Below the pieces are notes generated by a model. The model was not told where the DNA came from, made no database searches, and saw nothing but the letters and a program-made list of their open reading frames with translations. Shown here piece after piece: positions 44,879-57,250 of a stretch of DNA of 64,000 nucleotides (position 1 is the stretch's first letter; each line of letters begins with the position of its first letter). A program made the translations under genes and the position numbers. Source of the stretch: Hetaerina americana (taxonomy: Eukaryota; Arthropoda; Insecta; Odonata; Calopterygidae); the NCBI GenBank assembly GCA_022747635.1, contig JAKTNV010000003.1, forward strand, positions 26,427,830-26,491,829, read 5' to 3'.

Positions 44879-46260
44879 AGTCCTTGCTAATCTTTTCGTC
44901 TTTTTTTAGATTGCCTGTAATCGATTCCTTTGTTTGGAATGTTTCTCTTTCAAAGCTAGTCATCTACTAGTGTTCCTTCAGCCAAACCCATTTTCCTATA
45001 AAATTTTGCCCAAACACTGGAACCATTATTCAACTTGCTCTCTATCCCCAGCCACTTTTATGTTTGCCTTAAAATTAGCGATTCTACTTCTTGATAGCTT
45101 CATTTTTTCGGTTTTCACACGTTAAATCTTCCTGCAATCTGCCATATTTCTATCATTCATTTTGTGATGAATTTGTCTAAACTTGTAATGTTATCTTAAC
45201 CGAAAGGCTGCTCGTCCGTTTGCAAGCTTTGGAGCTAATATTCTCAATACTGACTGTAATGGCATCCCGAACTCTCTTCGCGTATCAAAATCTAAACAGA
45301 TATTTTTCTAGGTAACAGCTTGCATTATATATTTGTACTCCTCGTAGTTTAAGTTCAAAACATCAATTCCCGCCATTTTGCGAAAAACCCTTCTGTAATT
45401 ACGCGAGGATATTATTCATTCCTGCTGCCTTAATCAACTTCATGACCCGCATCCATTTTCATTCCTCGATATCTAGTATCTATGGACCCGGCCTATCTTT
45501 CCATTTCTATTTTATTTGCCCAGATCTATCTGTCAAAAGGTTTTATTTACTCATTCCAGATTTCCTGAAACACTTCCGGTTTTGCTAAGAATTTTCTTAA
45601 CATATCTCATATGGCCGGTACCGTGGTTCCTTTGCTATGTCATGACAGATTTCTTACCTTCATATAAAGAAGTTCTTTTTTTCCCTGTTTCTGAAATTCT
45701 TCTCTATCCTAACTTCTCTTCCCACGTTTCCCAAGCCCTCTTGTTTTCTCGATTGTTTATTATTTAGTCCCTGTTACACTCATCTTCCCGTGCTAATATT
45801 GCCTAACTCGCTAAGTTGGGCGATATTATCACGGGGAGATCTTTTAGTTGCCTGTTTGCTCTCATCTTTCTCATCTTCTCTTTTTTCTTCCATGACTTCC
45901 TCACTCTTTTCATATTTACCACCACTACAAACTCCTAAGCAGCCGTTGTTATACCGTTTATAATGTCTGGTCACCTTTCCTCTATGTCAGCCTCAATTGG
46001 CTTAGCCTAATTTTTCATGGTGTTTCCTTACATGAACTCCTTTTTTACTTTGGTATTTGCCTACAGCTTCTTACGATTTTAAATCTTAAAATTTCTATAA
46101 TAATGAGTACAATATGGTCATTACCTGTTTAGATAGGAAGTTGTGTGGGTTAGTGACGTTGTCCCTAGATCTACAATATCACATCTCGTATATCCAATCA
46201 TAATACACTCTAAACTGATACCTTTCTATTCATTGCGGCATTTGGCAGTGTACCTATAAC
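44879..46260 (-). pseudogene. Decayed LINE: endonuclease-RT linker and RT remnants
   Basis: On the minus strand from about 46000: IEADIEERWPDIINGITTAA matches the segment between endonuclease and reverse transcriptase in the same LINE class. Lower down (about 45085-44990), SRIANFKANIKVAGDREQVE then WFQCLGKIL fits the RT thumb region ('EQVE.FKYLG'). At 44900-44940, ALKEKHSKQRNRLQ fits the following helix. The YADD palm is not recognisable, so the RT core has been lost or scrambled. Many stops are present. The LINE continues beyond the mariner at 43800-44194. Boundaries are approximate. Confidence 0.6.
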
Positions 46261-46341
46261 CGAAACGCATTTGAAAAATGAAATTACGTGGCAAAGAATG
46301 AAGCGCGTTGAATACTTTAATAATGCAAATTTCTATACGAC

Positions 46342-46555
46342 GGCGATTCGAAAAGTAAGGTCTCTTATTTTTTTTCATGAAAAATCAAATTTATTCTCGA
46401 CTTTGTGTACATCGATGGAAAGGTTGAGCATTTAACTATATTTCTAAATAGTTTCTTTGGCGATCGATCACTTTTTGCATCCTTGTAAGCAGATTTTTAA
46501 TACCGGCATCGTACCTGTCTCCCGCCGCGTCACGAAGCCAACTGACGACTGCTTC
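46342..46555. repeat. Left arm (gene 3' side) of the 46-kb mariner
   Basis: 214-bp arm that includes the end of the transposase frame and its 3' flank. Confidence 0.85.
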
Positions 46556-47046
46556 CTGCACTTCCTCGTCTGACTTGAATTCTATCCTCCAAGGTGTTTC
46601 TTGAGAGCGGGGAACAAGTGGAAGTCGCTGGGGGCAACGTCCGAGCTGTAAGGAGAGTGGCCGATGATATTCCAGCCGAATTCATTGATTAGGGTGGTCG
46701 TTCGATAAGACACATGTGGACGTGCATTGTCATGATGTAAACGCACTCCTTTGGTGAGACACCTTGTAGTAACCGAGGACCTCCGATACAATATTCTGCA
46801 CGGAGAAGTAGCCATTCTCTCCATCAAGTCTTTTCTTTATCTCATGAAGGGTAATTCTTCGGTTATTGCGCACCATCTCGTCAATTAGAGCCACCGTTGA
46901 TTCCGGCAAACTCGGCCGCCCCGACCGCTGCTCATCGTGGACGTTTTCCCGGTCATCAACAAACTCCCTGCACCACTTCCGCACGTTTTTGATGTCCATA
47001 TATTTCTCACCGTAAACTTCCCCTAAATGGCGATGAATTTATATCG
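46436..47046 (-). pseudogene. Mariner transposase lacking start and centre
   Basis: Reading on the minus strand from the edge of the left arm: IHRHLGEVYGEKYMDIKNVR, KWCREFVDDRENVHDEQRSG and RPSLPESTVALIDEMVRNNR (DNA-binding region). Then LGYYKVS jumps directly to VRLHHDNARPHVS, deleting the block with the first catalytic Asp. The second and third aspartates are present with 34 residues between them (HHD, then APSDFH). A one-base shift after KKHLGG leads to SDEEVQEAVVSWLRDAAGDR and YDAGIKNLLTRMQKVIDRQR, with the stop TAG at 46436-46438. The first 25 or so residues are missing. It is inactive for several reasons. Confidence 0.85.
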
Positions 47047-47048
47047 GA

Positions 47049-47264
47049 GAAGCAGTCGTCAGTTGACTTCGCGACGCGGCGGGAGAAAGGTACGACGCCG
47101 GTATTAAAAAGCTGCTTACAAGGATGCAAAAACCGATTGATCGTCTAAGCAACTATGCAGAAAAATAGCAAAATACTCAACCTTTCCAACAATGTACACA
47201 AAGTTGAGAATAAATTTGATTTTTCATGAAAAGAAAAATAGGAGACCTTACTTTTCGAATCGCC
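47049..47264. repeat. Right arm (gene 5' side) of the 46-kb mariner
   Basis: 216-bp inverted copy of 46342-46555. Homology stops at the shared GACTGCTTC and the remaining transposase frame begins at once. Confidence 0.85.
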
Positions 47265-47980
47265 CTACAATATCACACCTACTAAATAAGGGGAAATCAA
47301 TCTTGAGGATGAAATACAATGCCACTCCCAAAATCTCAACCTGACAAAATATGACAGCAAATAAGTAACTGGGACAAAATAGCGGGCAACATGATTAGTT
47401 TTAAGGGTAAAAACGTTCCCTGAATTGACGGCGATTAACCAAGGGAACATCCAATGAATTTGTGGGTAGAAGGTCTCTTGTTCATTCTAACAGGGATGAT
47501 GGCATTTAATTATTTGAAATAGCCTGTTATAAAAAATGAAACATCGGGAATATTTTCTGTAATGTACAGAACATTTTCAAGTAATATATTTCATCTAAGA
47601 TGAGCATTCACATTTGATATATTAAACAAAGCCCTGGAGGTAGTACTATCAAACATAGTAGCATTTTATGTACCGCAATGAGTTCCGAAAAAATGTTTTA
47701 TATCAATTTGAAATACTTTCCGTATTAATAATACCCTCATCTCAATATATAAAGGTGTGCAGAGTTAAAGCTCGTGACTTTTGGCCGAGTCAGAGATGGA
47801 CACGAATATAAAAAATTATCCAGTCATGGATTCAAATTCCATATTAATAAATGGTAAAAAAAAGCTCTGTTTGTTAAAGCTAAAAGGCTAAGGATTGATA
47901 AGAAAATTTAAAAGATTCCCAAAGTCTGCGTGCTCATTTGTATTCGAGAAGTTCAACCAGGCATGAAACTAAGGGAATAA
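47265..47980. other. Gene-free AT-rich stretch
   Basis: Nothing recognised. Confidence 0.4.
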
Positions 47981-47984
47981 TCCA

Positions 47985-48670
47985 AGAAAATTTTGGGAAA
48001 TGAGGTGAAGGGAAAGGAGTAAAATGGGAAAGAGGTAAGACGACGATCGGGGGATGAAAGGACAAGAAACGCAAAAGCAGGAACGAAGATGATGGCCCCA
48101 AGATACAACAATGTGCACAAACGAACGAGCAAATGTTGTCTCCGCAATTAATCGGGAAAGCGGGGCGTAACGGTGTGGCTGTTAAGGGGAGAGGGATTGG
48201 TTGGTGGGAGGATTCAGGTGATACCTGTCTCTCTCGTCCTCCCTTTCTGCTCCCCCCAAAACTATTCCCTCCCCCATGGAATTCCCACCCTTCCCCGTCA
48301 GCAGTAGCACATGACACGCATTCTCTCACCTCTCTCCCCCCATCGTCCCAGTCTCCTTCCGGCCCCCTCCTCCCGCTCCTGCTCGATCTCCTTCCCTCTA
48401 TCCTTCCTCCTTTTTCATTTCCCATTCTTCCTCGGACACAATTTGCCGCTCCTCAAACTCGTTCACATGCACACTGAACCATCAGAGTTTTGTCACTCTC
48501 TTCCAGTATTTCCAGTATTCATTTCAAAAATCTACCCTCGTGTTGACCACCTGACTTCCTTCCCTTTTCCCCCTCCTAAAGCAACATTCTGGGAAATTTC
48601 GCGTCCTTTCTTTAATAGTAGCCCATTACTTATCCCACTCCTCAGATCTTTCCTGCAGTTAAACGTCATC
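47985..48670. other. Skew-switch island: G/A-rich to C/T-rich
   Basis: The plus strand is purine-rich until about 48215 and pyrimidine-rich from about 48225 to 48660. Frames of 114-163 codons on both strands cover it, with Pro/Ser/Leu-rich or Gly/Arg-rich content set by composition. No domain. Confidence 0.5.
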
Positions 48671-49505
48671 GGTTGAGTCCTTTATCCAAATCTCTGGATT
48701 AAGTATGGTCTTATTTTTTAGCTGGCGGGTCCCATTTTTCATCACAAATTGCATTTTCACTTTTGCAACCCTAATTAAAATTTTCCACAATCAGGAATAC
48801 TTTTTGTTTCGTTTTTATTCTGTTGCAGTCCACTTCCAAGCAACTACCGTTCCTCTTTTCAAGTCAACAGCCCATTCTGAATGAGTGGTCAAGCATGGGA
48901 ACGAGATAATTGGTTCCGGCTGAATACGGAAAGGGCAGCCAAGCTTTCAGATGATCTTAATCACCTTTCTTATCATTTTTCGCCTTCTTTTTAGCCATGG
49001 GCTCCTTCCAGATGTCTAGTAGTCTAATCAGGTGAGTTTTGGTAAGACGTTGGGGAATATGTTTGGTGGATTAGCTTAAAGGCAGTGTTTTCTGAATGGC
49101 TGAATTAAAGATGTACTCGGAGGATCTCCCAACGAGCAGAAAACTACAAATACTCTTTATTCATCTATATTTTTTCCCTCTTTAGATAACTACTTCTGCT
49201 TTAATATTATTTTTAAGCTTTCAAAAATAGCAAATTGTATATCTTAAGTTACGAGGCATTATACATTACTTAGGCTAAATACGAGAATAGCATATACGAA
49301 ATATGAAGCATAAGGTACACTTGTAATTTTAAAGTAAATAATATGACTGTGCATAAAAGAGTTCTAATGCTAAAACCCTTCAATTTCATTTCAAATTCGA
49401 ACAATACGAAAATTATATTAGTAATTAGCCAGAGAATGTAAAATAAAAACTGTTCTACAAGATTCGGTTAAGCATCTAATTATATAACGACGGTAATTTT
49501 GTTAA
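48671..49505. other. Gene-free AT-rich stretch
   Basis: Nothing recognised. Confidence 0.4.
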
Positions 49506-49509
49506 AAAG

Positions 49510-49583
<74 letters not shown>
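49510..49583. repeat. (TG)n(TA)n compound microsatellite
   Basis: A short TG run passes into a TA run of about 59 bp. The Ile/Tyr-rich minus frame through it is an artefact. No hairpin unit is recognised next to it. Confidence 0.95.
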
Positions 49584-49587
<4 letters not shown>

Positions 49588-49689
49588 ATACATATGTGTG
49601 TATATATGTGTATAAAACTATATTATTATATACTTTTTCACGCATAATGTAGCGAGAAAGCTTAAAAACTATTAATTTTACACTCATGC

Positions 49690-50275
49690 TTGCATTCATG
49701 TTACAGCCTCCTTCCTCATGGTTCTTTCGCGTCTCAAAATCACTCTTTCATTGAGGTTCAAAACGGCCTTCCCCACCTCACTCGCATGCCCTCGCCTTTC
49801 GTTGCTTCCATGTTCACATTATATCGAGGATTCTCCTTGGCCTCACCCTCCTCTCCTTCCCGCCTCCGCTCTCGGCAAAATCCTTCTCCTGAAGGAATAA
49901 GAGCCACTCTTTGGAATAAAAACACGACTGTCGCGCAGATTCCCCTCTCCCCTATCTCTCCTTACTTGTTTCTTTCTTACCCTCCCGCTACCGGGATTTA
50001 TGAGTTCAAATGTGTTTGTGTGTGTACGATTCCAGTGGAGTTCTTTTTACCTCTCTCTCTCTTCGCCTATATGTATGGGCTTTATCACGTGACGTGGATC
50101 ACGCGCTCGCCCCTATCCGACCGACCCCGCCCCATCCTCCTTCCCCGCAAAACCCTCTCCTTCCTTCTTCGCCTTACCTTTCCCTCTCTCCCCAACACTC
50201 CACATCCGTACCCCTCCTATCCAACCTGCAACGAATTCCTATCCCAATGGAGCCACTTTATTCTCTCTTAACGCT
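49690..50275. other. C/T-rich island
   Basis: The plus strand is strongly pyrimidine-rich. The 193-codon plus frame across it (49690-50271) is Ser/Pro/Leu-rich, overlaps two further open plus frames and has no domain. Stop-poor composition explains it. Confidence 0.5.
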
Positions 50276-53200
50276 ACGTGAGATCGTAAGGATTACTTCT
50301 TACCCTGGTGTGTGAGTAATTCATTGAGGAATGTGCCGAGAATTAATTGCTCAAAATTTCTTCAGATCTGGAATTAAGTAAGGCATAGTGAATAGTGAGT
50401 GTGAGAGAGAAAGGTAGAGAGAGAAAAGAAAAGGACGGAAATAAAAACTTCTTACGGACCTTCAAATTTATGCCTTTGGTCCATTAGTAGCGGATAGGGA
50501 TTATTTCTGAGTTAGCATAGGTCAACGCAACGCCTGCGCTCCGAGTTGTGGCTTATCTTAAAAGAGACTCAATAGTGATCCTGTGAAAACTATGATATTC
50601 GGTACATTTAGAATGTACTATAGTCAACTATGGCATTTCCCTCGGTGAATATTATTGCCGTAAACGCCAACAACATTCTCGCTAGACTAAAGTTAACAGT
50701 TGTATACCCATTTTGAGTTCATTTAAGTTTTGCAGAGTGCACTTATTCTAGTCCAAGGTTTTATCATTAAATATACTGGAGGGATTAAACGACATATAGG
50801 TACACGTTGGCATTGCTCCCTAATATTAACCAACCGTTAGTCGCAAGTCTGACTTCCAAAAAAAAGGCACCTCGGCGAAGATGATATCGATTAAGCCCAT
50901 TGGAAAACAGAATAATTTATAATGAATATTAATTGAAGATAACCAAAAGGGATTAATTGCCACATTATTTGCCCAGAGAGACAAATATTTGGAAAATTTA
51001 TACATTTATTCATCACTTCGCCACTGAATAACCCCGAGTTTTCTGGTTCCACATATGTGAAATGTATATTCTGTGTACAAACTTAGGCATCATTATATTA
51101 TTTTTGCAGTTCTCAAAATTAATTACTGATTGCCTTTTTAGATGATATCCCTTCCTGAAGTTTCGTCACGACGTGAAAGAAGAATTTATGGCCAACAAAG
51201 TGGACAGAGAGAGATACCTATCCTTTTATAACTTCACGGTCATATCCATGCGCATATATTCTAGTGTAAAACTCTTTCCACTCTCTCTCCCTGGCCATCA
51301 TCTCCCAGGATCTTATCAATTTCCAAGAGCACTCAGGTAAATCAAGAGTATACTTCCTTCCACCTTGTGAATTATCCGTGCTGCATGGGTACACGAAGCA
51401 CTCCTAATTTATCTATGAAAGTTGAATACAACAGTTGCACTAAATAACTAACGAACACATGGAAAATGATAAATGCCAATTTGGAAATTGAAAATCAATT
51501 TTCATTAAAATATTAACAATCTTTAATGAAGAAGAGGTTTTTTGCATTGAAATCATAATTTACTCCGCGCCCAAAAATAAAGATTTCCTGGTGAAGATGA
51601 AGCATCAAAAACAACTAAGAGGTTGATTCGTCAGCGGTTAGCCATAATTATTATTTTCATAACATTTAGACATAAATATCCAGAGCCCTAAAGAACCTTT
51701 CTTATTTTTAATTAATATTACACTTTATTTAAGGAAAATTTCAAGCTTTTGTTTAACCGTGCGGTAAAAAAATTGTAATCTCCTAGAAGGTTATGGTTCA
51801 AATTATAAAAAAATAAATACGTTCCAATGAAAATATGGAATCCATCCATAAATGGATACTGTGGTAGAATACCGCATTAATATTTACGGATTCAGATTAT
51901 GGTTGACTAAGTCAAAAATACCAACGTTATAATTTTTATACTCAAGTTTCAAAATCGTTTTTTTTTAACGTAGCATTGTAAATTGCAAGTCTCAAAATGG
52001 GAACCCAAATTGAATTATTAAGTTATCAATGCGCGGCTCGCATAATTAGGATACTTTTATTATCTTTAGAAGCACTTGGTACAAAAGCCTGATCAAAGAA
52101 AACTCCCGAATATGCTGATAGAAATCAAAATTCCTATCGTCTGGGGTGGGGAGCAGAATCCTTTGAAAAAGTATTAAAATATATTCAGGTTTGGGTTCTT
52201 TCTGGGCAGAATGACTCGAAAAACTTAAGCAGCTGCCACTGTGAGAAATATTCTGGCACAAGGGCCAAGGCATGTTGGAAGGACGCGGAAGATAATTATG
52301 ACAAGCACAGCGGTTACATGGGGGCAGTGACAAGGAAGGGAAGGGAGAAAGGAAAGGAGGCGGGTGTATAAAAACGAGATACGATCGCCTCTAGCGTAAC
52401 CCACACCTTCCATCAAGTTATCTATTCCATTTATAACTCGCACTATTCTACCTTCACGTGTTCGTGTGCATTCCAGGGAAATCCGATGAATTATACCGCC
52501 TCGGGTGCAAATGCAAGGCACCATCGTCCGTTTCTGGATTCAACTGAGGGTTTTTAACTCTTTATCAAGGGAGTAAAAGTTGACTGATGTATAAAATCAT
52601 AATACATTTACGAAAACTATATGTACTTTTTTCTTGAAAATACTTGAGATTTCAATTAATTTTTAGTTTTTAAAACACATAAAGAACGGTCATAACTTTT
52701 GACCATCCAAATGACCATTTTTAAAACTTCTTCAGAAATGGAGTATTATTTTAGTCCATCTAAGAAGCCCTACGTTTGAAGACTATTACTTTTACGCGAT
52801 ACAATATCAATACACTAACTGTGTTCAATATCACTATTCCCCATTTGCTATCGATTTTATCCTTTTGGGAAAACCTGCGGAGATATAACACGTTCCTAGA
52901 GGGGACTTCCGAGAATTCCAAAGGGGAGCATCACGTTAACCTTTCATTAACTTTCCTGAAATATACAATATTCAGGGAGTATGTAAAAAGAAAATCTTTT
53001 GCGTAGAAACAATGACGCGGCACAACACTCCCTCCGTAAAAACAGAAATAAAATTTTGTAAAAACTCAGTTTTTCACATTTTACTTACTATTGCCATTTA
53101 CCACCACTAATACATATTAATTGATAATAACGCATAGCATGCCACATGTGAACTATGGAGGAAAGTAATGGAAATAATTCACATCTTAGGCTAACTCAAC

Positions 53201-56200
53201 GCATTTCAGATATTTAGAAATTAGGTTGAGAGATCCTTCACAGTACAATGAATATATTTCAGTTTACGTTAATGGCAGAGGTATAAAGGTACCTATCCTA
53301 GAGGCAAGTACTCAACCAAGTATTATTCTTTCTTCAAAATAATTCCTTATAATCTTTCAAAACTTACATCCGCAATATTAAACTGGAATAAAGGTGATTT
53401 TGACGTCTATCGATAAAATATTTTCCACTTTCTCGCGTATTTATCATCGATAAAATACTATTTTTTGCAGAAGTACCTTGGTTTTCATTGGGCAGATGTT
53501 CTACCAATAACTGTGAACATAGATCTGAATTATTACAGCGAATCATTAGGTTATTATCCACGCCCACTTTAAATAATAGTTCAAAGTAATTACTACTCGC
53601 ATTAACCACGCGCCAGTAAATTATATTTCGTTCTAAAAAAACATAATGCTACCCCGATGGAGAGGGTGTCTCTTTGAGGAATGATACGCATTTTCTTGGT
53701 ATTGTAGGCTTTATTTGTATTTTATAGTATTTCTAATGAAATCTGTAAATAATGGGGGAAAAGTATTTGTGTCAAAAGTGGTTGGGTGTGTAATCACCCC
53801 CTGCCACAAAAATAGTAGTTGATTACAGGATACCATGTTTATATTTTTTTAAATATCCTTGGCCATATATAAATGAAGTCAAAGAGATACATTCGATGAT
53901 GATTAAATGAAACAAATACCGAAATATTGCTTAAAGACGGGTCTTTTTTGAGGGCGAACTAGTATCGTTCAGTTGCAACATAGTTTACGTGTGAAAAATT
54001 TCTTGAGTCAACTAGTGCAAAACTTTGTTGCACCAAATTTTGCATTACAAATTAAGAGGGAACCAGCACTTCATTCAACAAAATTCAGGAGTTTTCGAAG
54101 TTTGAATACCATTGTCCGCAAATTAATCCAATGAAATGAGCCTTGCGAGGACTGGAGTGCTATAAATCGAACTTAATTGATAACAGATATTATTGGACTT
54201 TCAAAGTTACAGTAAATTTACGTATCATGGGCGATGAAGTGAAACAGGTTACTTAAATGTTGAACATGGGAAGGCAGAGAGGCGTTTATGGTTTGGTCAA
54301 TACCGCAGGAACTTCTCTCATTTATCATAACATTCCGCAGCCCCACATCTCTCATTGCGAGTGAAACTAACTAATCGTTTCTCTTCCCTCATGCCACGAG
54401 CCTTCACACAGCACCCTTTTGCCGTGGCAGCAAGTAGCAGACACACAGGCATGCATGTGCTGCAGCCCCTCTCGGTTTAGTCCATAACTCTGAGGGTGGG
54501 CAAACCACCGACACCGATGTCTGATGATGACCCGAGCCCGCAAACCTCTATAACTCTCTCCCTGCTCTCACTTGCCCAACCGCCCCTCCGCCGCCGCTAG
54601 CCACAAACCATACCCTCTCCCGTTTTCTTTACCAGCTCCCGTACCTGCAGCATCAATAATATTCCCTTTGCGTATCCGTTTGTATTCCAAGTGGCAATAT
54701 TGCGAGCAAAGCGAAAAGGCTGCTACTTCAGAAAATTACTATCCAATTACTGCAATCGGCACAAAAGAAAAGGATTAAAATTTTCAGACTCAAAGTTTTA
54801 AGGCACAATTTTCCTTAAAGAATGCATCCATGATATTAATCGGATTCGAATGAGAGACAAAACATGTAATACGTGTTATTCTATTCATTCTAACTCGATG
54901 ATGCTATTGTTAATTGATATTAATAAACTAAACTTAAAAGTATGTGCTATCTTTTAACATGTTATGCGGAATTCACATATTTGATTTGGGCACATAAAAA
55001 TAAAAGTCAAACTTCTTTGCTTCAAATCCTCACCAAGAATGATGGTGTATTATGCACTAACATCAATCAGTTACTTGATTCATCTTAGGTTGTATATTTA
55101 AAGAAAACTAAATATCGGCAGATTCAAAGATAATGTTTCCAGGTTAAATGTTATGAAAAGATTATGCAAATTTAGATATACCGTATGTAGATCCCTAGCA
55201 TGATGATTTTATCACATTATTAATACCTATTATTTTTGAACATTTAATTAGCTGAGAACAGCTACTGAGAGGAGCTAGAGCACCTCTGTGCTTAAAAGCT
55301 GTAGAGTAGATAGCGTTTAAAAATGGAATAAATTGGCGGATTTGAAGAGAAGAAGACCGATCTATGGTTAAGAATGAATTCCAGCGCTGTCGAGACGCAG
55401 CGGAGGGTGAACGATGGAAATGGAGGATGAGATTCCTAGATTCCTTGGATGGGATTCGAAGAGCAAGCGCACTAGCGGACCGGTAATAAATCTCAGTCAT
55501 TTCAAGTACACTTTTTTGCGAAGATGTCCATGGGTGAGATGTACGTTTGGATTCTACATTCCCAGTAAACGCAAAACCGCCACAACGGGCTGCAATTTTT
55601 CTTCAATCTCCATAATTACATTTACTTTTTTTTTAGCATTTTGCTCTTTTTTGATCCGAAATAGAGACACTTTTTAAATATAGAAGAATATTTAGGTAAA
55701 GTAGCTTCCGCTGATAAATTAGATAGTAACTATGAAAGATTAATATAAATGATACACACAGTTAAAAATACAGGATATTATTCAGATTGACTCAGAAGAA
55801 TTAAATTTTCTAATGCATATTCGCTTTTATTGCGGAAAATGGAGAAAATATTTATAAATGATTCCCATAAACTTGGAGAACAAAACTTTGCACTTTTTTT
55901 GTTTTCTAAGTATCGTAAATAAATCATGACTCCCAGCCTAAATACAAAAAATAGATGCATTTTATCCCGACTAGAATTAATCGAAATCCATCAAAGGCTC
56001 TGATTTATCAACGAGATCCAGACGTTTTATTGGGCAACCAACATATAGAGAAAAAATTAATGGGCATAAGGAAGAAGTTTGACACTACCGAGAGAGCATG
56101 GACCTTCATAGAATAACTCTTGAAAAAAATATGCAAAGAATTTGGGAATGATGCTAATTTTCAACAGTAAAATCCCCCTGCGACTTAAGCGATTGGGACA

Positions 56201-56235
56201 TTGCAGGAAATGTGACGCATCGAGACGCTGGATAA
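50276..56235. other. Long gene-free stretch
   Basis: AT-rich unique DNA with small purine-rich (52320-52365) and pyrimidine-rich (54540-54640) patches. A minus frame at 53364-53609 has balanced composition (ending near HLYSSLILRM) but no recognised similarity. Confidence 0.35.
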
Positions 56236-56239
56236 GTTT

Positions 56240-57250
56240 TCCGAGATGCAGAGAACCCAGGGGAAAATTTCGAGAAGATCCGAAAGAAGACGGAATGGGA
56301 GGGAGACCATGAGGAAGATGTAGGAGAGAGTGGGGGCAACGGCAGGATTTTCTGTTCCGGGAGTGGGATAGGGCGAGCAGCGGCACGGGAACGAGGGACC
56401 GATGGAGGGAGAGGAAGGGAGGAAAGACGGGAAGGAGGGCGGAGTAAGCCGGGCGGAGGAGGAGGAGAAAAAGACACGGAGAATCCTGGGAAAAGCGCAA
56501 AGCGTCAGGCGCATCCGTTTACCCAGGCTGTTTACCTTCGTGTGATTTATCGGCGGGAACGGATTACGGGCTGCAAACCACCCCTACTCTCCTCCATTGC
56601 CTTCCCTCCTCCTGCTTCCCCCCACCTCTTTCCCCAGCCACCTCGACCCCCTCCCCACTCTGCTCCTACCCTGCACCACCACACATCTCTCGTAGCTTCG
56701 GCCGAGACCTCATACCCCCACCCCACGCCCTCCCCCCGTGCGAAGGGCGCACGGAAAAGAAGCCGGCGCGGCTAGGGTCGACGGGTACAGGGCAGGAGGG
56801 TTGGAGTGGGGTTGTGAGGGAGAGAAGTCGGAGCGGCGGGTGAGGGGGTGAACTAGGACGCGGGGGAATAGAGAAGGATGATCCACCGGGGAATTGGTGG
56901 GGGCGTTGAGAAGAGAGGCGGGGGCGAATGACTGGTGGATGTGCATGAGTTCGGGGGTGAAGATGAAGAAGAAAGAGGGGAGTTTGTGAGTGTGTGTATG
57001 TATACTTAGCGGTAGAAGACCAGCTGAAAGGACGAGGGGGAGGTTCTGGGTGGCGAATGCAGAGTAAAAATTACAGACTTTTTCCAGGCGTCGTGGGGCA
57101 CAGAGAGAGAAATGGCATTGGGACGAGGAGAGGGAGGAAGGGCGGAGGAGGAGGGATGGAGATGGTCGGGGGATGAGGGAAGTGTTTTGGGAGGGGGTAG
57201 TGAGGGCCTATGGCCAGTAATGAAGAATCCCAAAGGATATAGGGAAGTCT
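56240..57250. other. Largest GC-rich, CpG-containing island
   Basis: About 1 kb that is much richer in G+C than the window average, built of G/A-rich (56240-56515), C-rich (56570-56755) and again G/A-rich (56760-57220) blocks. Several CpG-dense stretches occur, for example around 56545-56575 and 56745-56785. Overlapping frames on all strands have no recognised domain. Such an island could mark a promoter or an unannotated first exon, but nothing in the sequence proves it. Confidence 0.45.

Larger units (their letters stand above)
46342..47264 (-). mobile_element. Internally deleted mariner with about 215-bp inverted repeats
   Basis: Ends start GGCGATTCGAAAAGTAAGGTC reading inward. The arms are 46342-46555 and 47049-47264, clearly homologous with scattered substitutions and small indels. 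The arm at the transposase 3' side contains the last 35-40 codons of the gene, and the other arm repeats that coding sequence in reverse where the gene's start should be. It is therefore a fold-back element in which the 3' end was copied onto the 5' end. The TA target duplication is not clear. Confidence 0.85.

Noticed and set aside
49690..50315. 193-codon and 101-codon plus frames
   Set aside because: Composition artefact of the pyrimidine-rich island; no motif and no splice context.
53364..53609. 81-codon minus frame with balanced composition
   Set aside because: No recognisable family and no conserved context; its length is within chance expectation.
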